From Citrobacter telavivensis (lineage in GTDB: Bacteria; Pseudomonadota; Gammaproteobacteria; Enterobacterales; Enterobacteriaceae), in the NCBI GenBank assembly GCA_009363175.1, contig CP045205.1:3720001-3784000 (forward strand): a stretch of DNA of 64,000 bases. The letters run 5' to 3'. A program made the position numbers and the translations under genes. Each line of letters begins with the position of its first letter. The first letter of the stretch is position 1. Positions 52,741 to 62,702 of this stretch are shown piece by piece. The notes under the pieces are model-generated. The model saw only the letters and a program-made list of their open reading frames with translations. It did no database searches and was not told where the DNA came from.

Positions 52741-52750
52741 GGAGAAGATC

Positions 52751-54718
52751 ATGTCTGTTCGCCATATTTTTGCTGACGAAAGTCGCGATATCTACACCGT
52801 CAGAACCCACGCCGATGGCCCTGACGGAGAACTGCCGCTTACGGCGGAAATGCTCATCAACCGCCCGAGCGGGGATCTGTTCGGGATGACCATGAATGCC
52901 GGAATGGGCTGGTCCCCAGACGAACTGGATCGGGACGGCATTCTACTGCTCAGCACGCTGGGAGGGTTACGCGGGGCAGACGGTAAGCCCATCGCGCTGG
53001 CGCTGCACCAGGGTCACTACGAGCTGGATATCCAGATGAAAGCGGCCGCGGAGGTCATCAAAGCGAACCGTGCCCTGCCCTATGCCGTGTATGTTTCCGA
53101 TCCGTGCGACGGACGTACTCAGGGTACGACGGGTATGTTTGACTCGCTACCGTACCGTAATGACGCCGCCATGGTGATGCGTCGTCTTATCCGCTCTCTG
53201 CCCGATGCAAAAGCCGTCATTGGCGTGGCGAGCTGCGACAAGGGACTTCCGGCCACCATGATGGCGCTTGCCGCGCAGCATGACAAAGCGACGGTGCTGG
53301 TGCCCGGTGGCGCAACGCTACCCGCAAGGGATGGGGAGGATAACGGCAAGGTGCAGACCATCGGCGCCCGCTTCGCCAATGGCGAGTTATCGCTACAGGA
53401 TGCCCGCCGTGCGGGTTGTAAAGCCTGCGCCTCCTCCGGCGGCGGCTGTCAATTTCTGGGCACCGCCGGGACATCGCAGGTCGTAGCCGAAGGATTAGGA
53501 CTGGCCATCCCTCACTCAGCACTGGCCCCTTCCGGCGAACCGGTGTGGCAGGAGATAGCCAGAGCCTCCGCGAAGGCGGCGTTGAACTTATGTAAACAAG
53601 GCATCACCACCCGGGAAATACTCACCGATAAAGCGATTGAGAATGCGATGACGGTCCATGCGGCGTTCGGTGGTTCAACAAACCTGTTGCTGCATATTCC
53701 GGCGATTGCCCATCAGGCCGGCTGCCATATTCCAACCGTTGACGACTGGATCCGCATCAACAAGCGGGTGCCCCGACTGGTGAGCGTACTCCCCAATGGT
53801 CCGGTTTATCACCCGACGGTGAATGCCTTCATGGCGGGAGGTGTGCCGGAAGTGATGCTGCATCTTCGCAGTCTGGGATTGCTGCATGAAGACGTGATGA
53901 CCGTCACCGGCAGCACGCTGAAAGAGAACCTGGACTGGTGGGAACACTCCGAACGGCGGCAACGGTTCAAACAGCTTCTGCGCGAACAGGAGCAGATCGA
54001 CGCCGACGAGGTGATCATGTCGCCACAGCGGGCACGGGAGCGCGGCCTGACCTCAACGATCACTTTCCCGGTGGGCAATATTGCCCCGGAAGGGTCGGTT
54101 ATCAAATCCACCGCCATCGACCCCTCGGTGATTGACGATCGGGGCATCTATTACCATAAAGGCGTGGCGAAGGTTTATCTGTCCGAGAAAAGCGCGATTT
54201 ACGATATCAAGCACGACAAGATTAAAGCGGGCGATATTCTGGTCATCATCGGCGTTGGCCCTTCCGGCACCGGGATGGAGGAAACCTACCAGGTCACCAG
54301 CGCCCTGAAACATCTGTCCTACGGCAAGCATGTTTCACTGATCACCGATGCGCGTTTCTCGGGCGTTTCCACGGGGGCGTGCATCGGCCACGCAGGGCCA
54401 GAAGCACTGGCCGGGGGGCCAATCGGTAAATTACGCACCGGGGATATTATTGAAATTAAAATTGATTGTCGCGAGCTTCAGGGCGAAGTCAATTTCCTCG
54501 GAACCCGTAACGATGAAACATTACCCTCACGGGAGGAGGCCACCGCAATATTAAACGCCCGACCCAGTCATCAGGATTTACTTCCTGATCCTGAACTGCC
54601 CGATGACACCCGACTCTGGGCGATGCTCCAGGCGGTAAGCGGCGGGACATGGACGGGTTGTATTTATGATGTAAATAAAATCGGCGCGGCCTTGCGCGAT
54701 TATATGAATAAGAACTGA
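52751..54718 (+). CDS. yjhG: xylonate dehydratase (YjhG/YagF-like, IlvD/Edd family)
   Basis: ATG at 52751 behind GGAG gives 655 residues, as in E. coli YjhG/YagF. The IlvD/Edd iron-sulfur dehydratase marks are SDPCDGRTQGTTGMFDSLPYRN near residue 116, ASCDKGLPATMMAL near 160, the third cluster cysteine in ACASSGGGCQFLGTAGTSQ near 220, and TDARFSGVSTGACIGH near 533 (positions only). It dehydrates D-xylonate (or similar) to the 2-keto-3-deoxy acid for the preceding aldolase. Confidence 0.9.
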   Translation: MSVRHIFADESRDIYTVRTHADGPDGELPLTAEMLINRPSGDLFGMTMNAGMGWSPDELDRDGILLLSTLGGLRGADGKPIALALHQGHYELDIQMKAAAEVIKANRALPYAVYVSDPCDGRTQGTTGMFDSLPYRNDAAMVMRRLIRSLPDAKAVIGVASCDKGLPATMMALAAQHDKATVLVPGGATLPARDGEDNGKVQTIGARFANGELSLQDARRAGCKACASSGGGCQFLGTAGTSQVVAEGLGLAIPHSALAPSGEPVWQEIARASAKAALNLCKQGITTREILTDKAIENAMTVHAAFGGSTNLLLHIPAIAHQAGCHIPTVDDWIRINKRVPRLVSVLPNGPVYHPTVNAFMAGGVPEVMLHLRSLGLLHEDVMTVTGSTLKENLDWWEHSERRQRFKQLLREQEQIDADEVIMSPQRARERGLTSTITFPVGNIAPEGSVIKSTAIDPSVIDDRGIYYHKGVAKVYLSEKSAIYDIKHDKIKAGDILVIIGVGPSGTGMEETYQVTSALKHLSYGKHVSLITDARFSGVSTGACIGHAGPEALAGGPIGKLRTGDIIEIKIDCRELQGEVNFLGTRNDETLPSREEATAILNARPSHQDLLPDPELPDDTRLWAMLQAVSGGTWTGCIYDVNKIGAALRDYMNKN

Positions 54719-54748
54719 AAGCAAAAATAAAAACATCCAGACACCTGA

Positions 54749-54792
54749 ATTATCCGGTTACGCATTATTCATCCTGTGCGCAGCCGGATAAT
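54749..54792 (+). terminator. inverted repeat between yjhG and yjhF
   Basis: ATTATCCGG and CCGGATAAT, perfect 9-bp arms 26 bases apart. It may adjust expression of the transporter or stabilise the upstream mRNA. Confidence 0.4.
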
Positions 54793-54824
54793 GACGGGTC
54801 GTTACCCTATGATGAGAGGACGTT

Positions 54825-56174
54825 ATGCCACTAATTATCGTTGTGGCAGGGATTGCTTTACTCCTGCTTTTAACCATAAAAATTAAGCTCAATACGTTTG
54901 TTTCACTAATTATTGTCTCGATTGCTGTCGCCATCGCCAGTGGTATGGATTTGAATAAAGTTGTCACCTCGGTCGAATCCGGACTTGGCGGCACGCTGGG
55001 CCATATCGGTTTAATATTTGGCTTCGGCGTCATGCTGGGTCGTTTGCTGGCCGACGCGGGGGGGGCGCAGCGAATAGCGCTGACCATGCTGAATTATTTC
55101 GGCAAAAATAAACTTGACTGGGCGGTAGTTTGCTCAGCCTTTATTGTCGGCATTGCACTTTTTTTCGAAGTCGGCTTAATTCTTCTGGTCCCTATTTTAT
55201 TCGCTATTGCCCGTGAAGCGAAAATATCGCCGATGTTTATGTGCGTGCCCATGCTTTCCGGTTTACTGGTTGCACACGGTTTTTTACCGCCGCACCCCGG
55301 CCCGACCGTTATCGCCCGTGAATATGGCGCCGATGTAGGGCTGGTTCTGATATACGGTATCATTGTCGGCATCCCGACCTTTATTCTTTGCGGTCCGGTA
55401 TTGAATAAATTCTGTCAGCGCATTATTCCGGACGCATTTAAAAAAGAGGGCAATATTGCCTCCCTTGGCGCGACCCGTCGGTTCAGCGAAAGCGAAATGC
55501 CTGGCTTTGGGATCAGTTTTCTCACCGCGATGCTGCCGGTTATCCTGATGGCGGTCGTCACCATCATCCAGATGACCCATGCCAAAAGCGCCGCGGATTC
55601 AGGCTTGTTCTACAACATACTGCTGTTCCTGGGTAACTCGACGATTGCGATGCTGATTTCACTGCTGTTCGCGATTTATACCATGGGTCTGGGCCGCGGA
55701 AAGACGATCCCTGAACTGATGGATTCCTGCGGGAAAGCCATTGCGGGTATTGCCGGACTGCTGCTGATTATCGGCGGTGGCGGCGCATTCAAGCAGGTGC
55801 TCATCGATTCTGGCGTGGGTCAGTACATTTCCACCCTGGTCTCAGGCATGGATATTAATCCCATCCTGATGGCCTGGGGCGTTGCCGCGTTCCTGCGTAT
55901 TTGTCTGGGTTCCGCCACCGTGGCGGCGATCTCTACCGCCGGTCTGGTCATCCCACTGCTGGCAGTACATCCTAATACTAACCTGGCATTGATTACGCTG
56001 GCGACCGGGGCAGGATCCTGTATCTGCTCCCACGTTAACGACGCCAGTTTCTGGATGATTAAAGACTTCTTCGGCCTGACCACCAAAGAGACACTGTTGT
56101 CCTGGACGCTGATGTCGACGCTGTTATCCATCTGTGGGCTGATATTTATTCTGCTCGCCAGCATGATTATATAA
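54825..56174 (+). CDS. yjhF: GntP-family sugar-acid permease (YjhF-like)
   Basis: A 449-residue membrane protein of the gluconate permease family, same length as YjhF. It has about 12-14 helices; family marks are GFGVMLGRLLADAGGAQRIA near residue 67, HGFLPPHPGPTVIA near 150 and GGGGAFKQVLIDSGVG near 311. It would import the aldonate used by the dehydratase. GAGGACG precedes the ATG. Order regulator-aldolase-dehydratase-permease equals yjhI-H-G-F of E. coli. Confidence 0.88.
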   Translation: MPLIIVVAGIALLLLLTIKIKLNTFVSLIIVSIAVAIASGMDLNKVVTSVESGLGGTLGHIGLIFGFGVMLGRLLADAGGAQRIALTMLNYFGKNKLDWAVVCSAFIVGIALFFEVGLILLVPILFAIAREAKISPMFMCVPMLSGLLVAHGFLPPHPGPTVIAREYGADVGLVLIYGIIVGIPTFILCGPVLNKFCQRIIPDAFKKEGNIASLGATRRFSESEMPGFGISFLTAMLPVILMAVVTIIQMTHAKSAADSGLFYNILLFLGNSTIAMLISLLFAIYTMGLGRGKTIPELMDSCGKAIAGIAGLLLIIGGGGAFKQVLIDSGVGQYISTLVSGMDINPILMAWGVAAFLRICLGSATVAAISTAGLVIPLLAVHPNTNLALITLATGAGSCICSHVNDASFWMIKDFFGLTTKETLLSWTLMSTLLSICGLIFILLASMII

Positions 56175-56232
56175 TTGTGCCTTCGCCAGTGGATCGCGTT
56201 GTCGGTTCACTGGCTCCTCTTTTTCACTCATT

Positions 56233-56640
56233 TTACGGGGATGAGAAAAACACCATTCCTTCATAAGGATGTTGCATACACGCGTTAAGGCGGCTGGTTA
56301 AATCGCCGTCATGGATTTCCAGCTTGTGCCCATCGGGATCCAAAAAGTAGAAAGACCGCCCTTCACTCTTATTGATTTTCCATTCGGTGACGCCCAACGC
56401 TCTGAGATTATCCACAAACACATCGAAATCGTCGTCTTGAATACTGAATGCGTAGTGGGTGTAATCATCCTTACTGGCAACGGTATCCGCCGAAAGACAC
56501 AGCCACAAATTGCCCAGACTCAGGTAAGCGCCGTGGGCCCATTTGGCCTTAGGCGTAAACCCAAGTGTGTTGACATAAAAAGCAAAACTTCTTGAAACAT
56601 CACTGACGGCGAGGGTGATGTGGTTCAGCCCATTCAGCAT
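56233..56640 (-). CDS. fosA: FosA-like fosfomycin glutathione transferase
   Basis: A 135-residue VOC enzyme of the FosA group, with the usual metal ligands: His7 in GLNHITLAV, His in DDYTHYAF near 63, Glu in GHKLEIHDG near 113. The basic fosfomycin-binding stretch KSEGRSFYFLDPDG is near 91-104. It would add glutathione to fosfomycin in the cytoplasm. Divergence from the classic FosA of Klebsiella is visible, so activity level is open. It is alone and convergent with yjhF. Confidence 0.83.
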   Translation of the reverse strand: MLNGLNHITLAVSDVSRSFAFYVNTLGFTPKAKWAHGAYLSLGNLWLCLSADTVASKDDYTHYAFSIQDDDFDVFVDNLRALGVTEWKINKSEGRSFYFLDPDGHKLEIHDGDLTSRLNACMQHPYEGMVFFSSP

Positions 56641-56801
56641 GCTTGAGTCTCTTCAACAGGATGCAGGATTATCAAAACTACCATAGGCGTACCGAATCGC
56701 GCAGCGTGAGTGACCTGAAAGCATGAAAAATCATTGGGATATATCTGCACCAGAATCCGTCTGGTTTGAAGGGCGAAATGAGGGGCCGTGTTAAATGCGC
56801 G

Positions 56802-56833
56802 TTTTCCTCCTCCCTCGAAAGGGGGGAGGAAAT
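56802..56833. terminator. terminator of the autotransporter gene
   Basis: TTTCCTCC / GGAGGAAA with a further CCC / GGG inside, 17 bases beyond the stop on the minus strand. Confidence 0.6.
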
Positions 56834-56849
56834 AACGTCACAGAAACCG

Positions 56850-59800
56850 TTAAAATTGCCAGGAAAGGTTGGCATTAACGCGGTGATCCTGATGATTATC
56901 AGAAAGCAGACCACCATAACTCAACGCCAGCGTTGCCTGTTTGCCAAGACTGACCTCTGCACCGGCTTTTACAATCGCGCCGTCGCGCGATACCGGAACA
57001 CTGTTAACCACAAATGCGGCATTATGGTCACTAAACATCAGTCCGGCATCGCGATTACGTTCGCCATACTGATGCTGCCAGCCCAGTTCTCCCTGTAACT
57101 TAACTGCGTCAATTTGTACATCTGTACGCAACCCTAACGTTGAAATGGTGGCATTCGTGCTTTGTTTTTCACCCTGAAGCGCGGCTGCGCCCCCTTTCTC
57201 ACGAAGGCTGTCGCGCTGAAAATGGGTATACGCCAGATTCGCAAAGGGCTCGAGGTTCACGACTTCCGTCCTGATACGGTATCCCGTCTCGGCAAACAGC
57301 TGTGCGGTACGGGCATGATACCCGGCACGCAGGTAATCCGACTGCGCGCCATAACTGACACCACGCTCTGTGTCGATACTGTGCCACGTGTAGCCACCGC
57401 CGAGTCGCAAGGACAGATCGCCTTCCTGTTTGCTCGCATAAATTCCCAGGTGCGTGTTATCGCTCGTCCCGCTGGCATGATCCCCGCCATCAACCGTAGT
57501 ACGGGTATAACCGACTACGCCGCCAAGCTGAATATCATTCACCAGAGCAGAATCGACGCCCAGTAACACGCCCCGGGTCGAGGATTGCCAGCCCGTTGCG
57601 TTGTCGTCACCGGAAGCGCGTCCCCATCCGCCCAACAGCTGTACCCACGCCCCGCCCTCGTTCGCCTGGATATCCGTTGAGCGACTGATGCCCTCACGCT
57701 GACGTAAACGTTCGTTCATTGACTCGCGGAGATAGCGGCTGTCATTAAGCAGTGCGGACGCCACATCCGCATGGATTTGCCCCGCCAGTTGACGATAAGC
57801 CTGTCTGGCTTCGTCTTTAGACGTACTAAGCAAAATACTTTCATACACCGGATTGCCAGCAGACAGTCTGTCCGCCGCCGTCGCGACAGCTCGCTGATTG
57901 TCCGTCAGGGCAATATCGGCGAATGCCGTACCGTTGCGCCCCACATTCAGAAGTACCCGGTCAGGTTGATAATTGAGCGTGGTGCCAAGGAATAACCATC
58001 CAGGCTGTACGCGGTTAAATTGCCCATGGACGCCTTGTTCAGCCGTCAGAATGGTGAACTGTTTTCCCTGGAGACTATGCACTTCGCGCTGGGTGAGCAG
58101 GTTTCCTCGCCCTTCCGGTGAAACCGTGACGTCACCGCCATCAAGGGTGGCGATGCCTGCGCTTTGTATCAGGTCACTGCGCCCGTCCGCGGCAATTTCC
58201 ACTGCATACTGTGCATCACGCTGGAAGTTCAAATCGCCCGCAACGTCTAATGTTCCGACAGAATTGCCAGGCGCAATGGCGCCACCGGATTTCACAGTGA
58301 GAGCCCCGGTTTTACCAGAACCGCTCAGTAAGGCGCCCGTTTCTACCGTCACCGATGAATGACGATGATCGCCATTTACGATCAGTTGTCCTCCGGCAAC
58401 CGTTGTGGTGCCGGAGAAACTGTTGTTTCCCGTCAACTCGAGGGTGCCGGTTCCCTTCTTCACGAATGTCCCCTGGCCACTGATATCATTACCCCAGGAA
58501 TCGTAGGCGCTTACGCCCCCCTGCGCGGCATCCATTGTCACGGAAACATCCCCGTTAAACGCACCATAACCATCCGCAGCGGCAAAGAGGTTGAGACGCG
58601 CCCAGCCGGAGCCATTATCCAGCGCATGTCCCGACTCAATCTCCGTTGTGGCGAGGACATCTCTGCGCTGCTCAGCGCTCAGATAAGGGAAGCGGGAGGC
58701 AATCAGGACCTCGGCCCCTTCAGGCACAACGGGAGCGAGATCTGTCGCCCCCGTCGGTGTCAAACCATAGGTCATGCGAAACAGATAGTCGGCTTTATTC
58801 TGCCTTTTTTCCTGTAACTGAGACGCTCTCTCTGCGGCAACACATTCTGCAATGCTGTTGCCACATCCCTGTTCCAGCAGATTGCGTAAATCCGTGCTGG
58901 CGCGTTGCATCAGAGACTGAAAATCGCCGGAGGTCGTCACTGGCGCGCCCAGCATAGACTGAATGCTCTGCTGCAGATAATCAGGATTATTGTTGAGGAT
59001 TTGCGCAACTGCATAAGTGGTCATAATACGAGCGCCAATCACGTCCAGCGCATAGTGCGCGCCAAGGATAATACGACTGTTACCGTACTCAGACCCGCGC
59101 AGGATAAACTCCTGAAACCGTTCTGGCACCATCTCAGCCATCAACAAGGTGCTGGCAAAACCGAACGCAGAATGACCGCTGGGAAATGCCGCATTGCCTT
59201 TCAGCGTCGGAATTATCGCCACGGCGGTATCCGTATCAACGCCAAAGTAATCGGGTGCGCTGAAGGTTTCGATTCGGTCAAGCGCAACCTGCACGGGGCG
59301 GGAATTACCGACCGTATTACGGTCCTCTTCCGACGGTTGATAGGCCAGGTCATAAACGTTATAGACACCGCCATCAGGCAACTGAATTCCCGTCGCCGGC
59401 ATCAACGGATTGCCGTTTGCGCTGCCGTTGGCATAAAAGTTTTTGGCAAAGCTGGAATCCGCCTGAATCAACGCGTTAACCTGCGACAGCAATTCGCCAA
59501 AATGCTCAGAGAAAACCGTGGCACTGTACGTTTGTGCATTCAGACTGTTATGCGCATTGAAAATAGCGCTCATTCTTGTGCCCAACGCATCGGCAATCAA
59601 CATGCCGTTTGTCATGGAACCGACCAGTGCGGCAATGGTGTTATCCGATACCGCTCGGGCACGTTCAGCGTCGGTAGCGCGATTATTAATGGCTATTGAT
59701 GTCTCGAGGTTTTCTCGAAGAACCGTTTGACCAGCGGGAGTATTATTCAGTTGACTAAAACCCGTGAGCAATTCTGTGGCTTCAGTGATTCTGTTTTCTG

Positions 59801-59870
59801 TTGCATGTGCGCTTCCCAGAGATAACGCAATCGCAACCGAGAGTGCGGTGATCCTTGTTGTCATAAGCAT
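56850..59870 (-). CDS. autotransporter with acid-phosphatase (PAP2-type) passenger
   Basis: I prefer the ATG at 59870 (1006 residues), where AAGGA lies before it and a signal peptide ending in AHA follows. Upstream ATGs would add 8-17 residues. The passenger (about 180-310) has the class A phosphatase motif: an RP pair in NSRPVQ, AAFPSGHSAFGFA, then SRIILGAHYALDVIG with Arg, His and Asp in place. The first motif has Arg where Lys is usual. One autotransporter-type repeat (GTFVKKGTGTLELTGNNSF) follows. The barrel covers about the last 280 residues, ending in Trp-Gln-Phe. It probably displays a phosphatase on the cell surface. Confidence 0.83.
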   Translation of the reverse strand: MLMTTRITALSVAIALSLGSAHATENRITEATELLTGFSQLNNTPAGQTVLRENLETSIAINNRATDAERARAVSDNTIAALVGSMTNGMLIADALGTRMSAIFNAHNSLNAQTYSATVFSEHFGELLSQVNALIQADSSFAKNFYANGSANGNPLMPATGIQLPDGGVYNVYDLAYQPSEEDRNTVGNSRPVQVALDRIETFSAPDYFGVDTDTAVAIIPTLKGNAAFPSGHSAFGFASTLLMAEMVPERFQEFILRGSEYGNSRIILGAHYALDVIGARIMTTYAVAQILNNNPDYLQQSIQSMLGAPVTTSGDFQSLMQRASTDLRNLLEQGCGNSIAECVAAERASQLQEKRQNKADYLFRMTYGLTPTGATDLAPVVPEGAEVLIASRFPYLSAEQRRDVLATTEIESGHALDNGSGWARLNLFAAADGYGAFNGDVSVTMDAAQGGVSAYDSWGNDISGQGTFVKKGTGTLELTGNNSFSGTTTVAGGQLIVNGDHRHSSVTVETGALLSGSGKTGALTVKSGGAIAPGNSVGTLDVAGDLNFQRDAQYAVEIAADGRSDLIQSAGIATLDGGDVTVSPEGRGNLLTQREVHSLQGKQFTILTAEQGVHGQFNRVQPGWLFLGTTLNYQPDRVLLNVGRNGTAFADIALTDNQRAVATAADRLSAGNPVYESILLSTSKDEARQAYRQLAGQIHADVASALLNDSRYLRESMNERLRQREGISRSTDIQANEGGAWVQLLGGWGRASGDDNATGWQSSTRGVLLGVDSALVNDIQLGGVVGYTRTTVDGGDHASGTSDNTHLGIYASKQEGDLSLRLGGGYTWHSIDTERGVSYGAQSDYLRAGYHARTAQLFAETGYRIRTEVVNLEPFANLAYTHFQRDSLREKGGAAALQGEKQSTNATISTLGLRTDVQIDAVKLQGELGWQHQYGERNRDAGLMFSDHNAAFVVNSVPVSRDGAIVKAGAEVSLGKQATLALSYGGLLSDNHQDHRVNANLSWQF

Positions 59871-60098
59871 TAACGAATTATCCTTAATAACCATGTTAAT
59901 TAGAAGGTTATTAAGTAACAACGCGGTATGACATATTTATTAATCCGTCTTGCGTAAAATCTTAAAGTGAAATTTAGCGTGAATTTTTATAAACAAGATA
60001 CGGCTCGCAGGTCACAAAACCATCATCTTTCGGCCATTCTTTTGCAGTAATCCCCTTTCACACTGTCTGGCTTCAGAAACATTTCGACGAGCCCGCAG

Positions 60099-60977
60099 AT
60101 GATGATGAAAAAGAACTGGCTTCCCTGGCTTATCCTGTCGCCTTCACTGCTTTTTTTACTGCTGTTTACCTGGTTCCCGCTGATTCGTTCAGTGTATGAC
60201 AGCCTGTTTGATACACGCATGGCAACCGACGAGGCCCCCTACGTCGGCGCAGGGAATTTCATCCGTCTGTTTGAAGACAGCGTCTTCTGGCAGTCGCTGG
60301 TGAACAACCTGATTTACATCGCCCTGACGGTTATCCCCGGAGTGGCACTGGCTTTGCTGCTGGCCGTTGCGTTATGGGAAAACCACCGCGTCAATCGCTG
60401 GCTACGCACCGCTTTTTTCTTCCCGATGATTATTCCCATGGTCAGCGCGGCGGCGATTTGGCTGTTCATCTTTATGCCGGGAATGGGAATGTTCGACTAC
60501 TACCTGGCGAAGCTGTTCGGCCCCATGAATAACAACTGGCTGGGTCGCAGCAACAGCGCGCTGTATGCCCTGACGCTGATTGGTGTATGGAAATTCGCCG
60601 GCTATTACATGTTGTTCTTTCTGGCGGGGTTACAGAGCATTCCGCAGTCGGCACGCGAAGCCGCGATGATGGAAGGCGCCACCCCGACACAGATATTTTT
60701 TAAGGTGACGCTACCTCTGCTACGACCGACGCTGAGCTTCGTGATCACAACGGCGCTGATTTATGCCATTACGCAGATAGACCATGTCGCCGTCATGACC
60801 CGCGGCGGGCCGGATAACGCCACCAGCGTACTGCTTTATTACATCCAGAATCTCGCCTGGGATACCCACGATCTGGGCAAAGCCTCCGCCGCCACGTTTC
60901 TGACGCTGGCAGGACTGTTTGTCTTCTCCTTTTTTAACCTGAAGCTACTGGAGCGAGGAGCGCATCATGAGCGTTGA
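60099..60977 (+). CDS. ABC transporter permease, UgpA/MalF-like
   Basis: A 292-residue inner-membrane protein with six helices. The cytoplasmic EAA loop EAAMMEGATPTQIFFKVTLPLLRPT near 186-210 (position only) contacts the ATPase. It is of the carbohydrate/glycerol-phosphate uptake class (UgpA, MalF group). It overlaps the next permease by 11 bases. ATG at 60099, 60102 or 60105 are all possible. Together with the following genes it forms one importer operon. Confidence 0.86.
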   Translation: MMMKKNWLPWLILSPSLLFLLLFTWFPLIRSVYDSLFDTRMATDEAPYVGAGNFIRLFEDSVFWQSLVNNLIYIALTVIPGVALALLLAVALWENHRVNRWLRTAFFFPMIIPMVSAAAIWLFIFMPGMGMFDYYLAKLFGPMNNNWLGRSNSALYALTLIGVWKFAGYYMLFFLAGLQSIPQSAREAAMMEGATPTQIFFKVTLPLLRPTLSFVITTALIYAITQIDHVAVMTRGGPDNATSVLLYYIQNLAWDTHDLGKASAATFLTLAGLFVFSFFNLKLLERGAHHER

Positions 60978-61854
60978 GATCTCCCCTGCCATTCCCAGAA
61001 CGCAACGCGCCACGCGACCGCTGTGGCTACGCCTGCGTCAGTCCAGGAAAGTCACGCTGGGTGCGCTGATGACCTGCCTGGCGCTGCTGTGGGTGAGCCC
61101 TTTCCTGTGGATGCTGTCCTCGGCGTTTAGCGCCACGACCTTTGGGGAAGGAATGGCCTCCGTACTGCCGCGCTTCCCGTTAACGCTTGATAACTTTCGC
61201 GATGCCTGGGCCAGCGCAAACTGGTTCAGCCTGTACGCTAACACGCTGATCTTCGCGTTTGGCACCTTCGCCGTACAGCTACTGACCATCACCACCGCCG
61301 GATACGTTTTTGCCTGCCACGAATTTCGCGGCAAGCAAACGCTTTTTCTGCTGTTTCTTGTTCAGTTGATGATCATGCCCGTCGTGATGATGGTGCCGAA
61401 CATGATGACGTTGAAAACCTTCGGTCTTCTTAACACGCTGACCGGCGTGATGATGCCCTATTTCACATCGGCATTCGGCGTGTTCCTGATGCGCCAGGCG
61501 TTCCTTGCCATTCCAAAAGAGCTGGAGGAAGCGGCGTTGATGGAAGGTTGCCGGTGGTGGCAGGTGCTTTACCGCGTCCTGCTGCCGATGTCATGGCCGT
61601 CAGTGCTGGCGTTCGCCACCGTCAGCATTACCTATCACTGGAACGAGTATTTATGGCCTCTCATGATGCTTAACGACCCTGACAAGCAGGTGCTGACCGT
61701 CGGCCTCGTCTCCTTTGCGATGGGCGCGGAATCGGGCGGACAGTGGGGAACCATTGGCGCAGGAACGCTAATGGTCTGTCTGCCGCTTATGGTGGCCTTT
61801 ATCGCCTTTCAGAAACAGTTTCTGAGAAGCTTCGGTTTTTCAGGTATTAAATAA
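60967..61854 (+). CDS. ABC transporter permease, UgpE/MalG-like
   Basis: A 295-residue six-helix partner with the EAA loop EEAALMEGCRWWQVLYRVLLPMSWP near 187-211 (position only). The N-terminal ~30 residues are polar and basic. It pairs with the preceding permease. It is followed after 11 bases by gpdQ, so solute uptake and hydrolysis are co-expressed. Confidence 0.87.
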   Translation: MSVEISPAIPRTQRATRPLWLRLRQSRKVTLGALMTCLALLWVSPFLWMLSSAFSATTFGEGMASVLPRFPLTLDNFRDAWASANWFSLYANTLIFAFGTFAVQLLTITTAGYVFACHEFRGKQTLFLLFLVQLMIMPVVMMVPNMMTLKTFGLLNTLTGVMMPYFTSAFGVFLMRQAFLAIPKELEEAALMEGCRWWQVLYRVLLPMSWPSVLAFATVSITYHWNEYLWPLMMLNDPDKQVLTVGLVSFAMGAESGGQWGTIGAGTLMVCLPLMVAFIAFQKQFLRSFGFSGIK

Positions 61855-61865
61855 GGAGTGATTTC

Positions 61866-62702
61866 ATGCTGTTAGCCCATATTAGCGACACCCATTTCCG
61901 CGGTCACGTCCAGAAGCTCTACGGTTTTATCGACGTTAACGCCGGAAATGCAGACGTGGTTTCCCAGTTGAATGCGCTGCGTGAACGTCCGCATGCCGTT
62001 ATCGTCAGCGGAGATATCGTTAACTGTGGCCGCCCGGAGGAGTATCGCATTGCCCGCCAGATCCTCGGCGCGCTCCACTACCCGCTGCTGCTGATCCCGG
62101 GGAACCATGATGATAAGGCGCATTTTCTTGAATATCTGCACCCGCTGTGTCCACAACTGGGCACCGACCCGCAAAATATGCGTTATGCCGTCGATGATTT
62201 CGCGACTCGCCTGCTGTTTATTGACTCCAGCCTTGCGGGTCATTCGAAAGGCTGGTTAACCGAAGAGACGCTAGCATGGCTGGAAGCCCAACTATTCAGC
62301 GCCGGTGATAAGCCAACTGCCGTCTTTATGCACCACCCGCCGCTGCCGTTGGGAAATGCTCAGATGGATCCGATCGCCTGTGAAAATGGTCATCGTCTGC
62401 TGGCACTGGTGGAACGCTTCCCTTCGCTTATCCGCATCTTCTGCGGTCATAACCATAATCTGACGATGACGCAGTATCGTCAGGCGACCATCACCACGCT
62501 TCCCGCGACGGTTCATCAGGTGCCCTACTGCCATGAAGATACACGTCCCTATTACGACATGTCACCGCCGTCCTGCCTGATGCATCGTCAGGTGGGAGAG
62601 CACTGGGTGAGCTACCAGCACTCGCTGGCGCACTACGCCGGGCCATGGCTGTATGACGAGAATACCAGTTGCCCAACGGATGAGTACTCATCACCATGTT
62701 AA
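61866..62702 (+). CDS. gpdQ: glycerophosphodiesterase GpdQ, binuclear metallohydrolase
   Basis: A 278-residue calcineurin-type phosphodiesterase, very close to the GpdQ studied from Enterobacter/Klebsiella aerogenes (274). All metal ligands are present: D8 and H10 in HISDTHF, Asp in VSGDIVNCGRPEE near 50, Asn in GNHDD near 80, His in MHHPPLP near 156, and two His in CGHNHNLTM near 195-197. It hydrolyses glycerol-3-phosphoethanolamine and similar diesters in the cytoplasm. Sitting inside an ABC importer operon, it points to diesters as the cargo. It overlaps the ATPase gene by 7 bases. Confidence 0.93.
   Translation: MLLAHISDTHFRGHVQKLYGFIDVNAGNADVVSQLNALRERPHAVIVSGDIVNCGRPEEYRIARQILGALHYPLLLIPGNHDDKAHFLEYLHPLCPQLGTDPQNMRYAVDDFATRLLFIDSSLAGHSKGWLTEETLAWLEAQLFSAGDKPTAVFMHHPPLPLGNAQMDPIACENGHRLLALVERFPSLIRIFCGHNHNLTMTQYRQATITTLPATVHQVPYCHEDTRPYYDMSPPSCLMHRQVGEHWVSYQHSLAHYAGPWLYDENTSCPTDEYSSPC

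Noticed and set aside
53268..53486. plus-strand frame within the dehydratase region
   Set aside because: It is inside yjhG in another frame and codes Arg/Pro-rich noise.
58905..59699. 264-codon plus-strand frame
   Set aside because: It is antisense to the autotransporter passenger, which has intact catalytic motifs.
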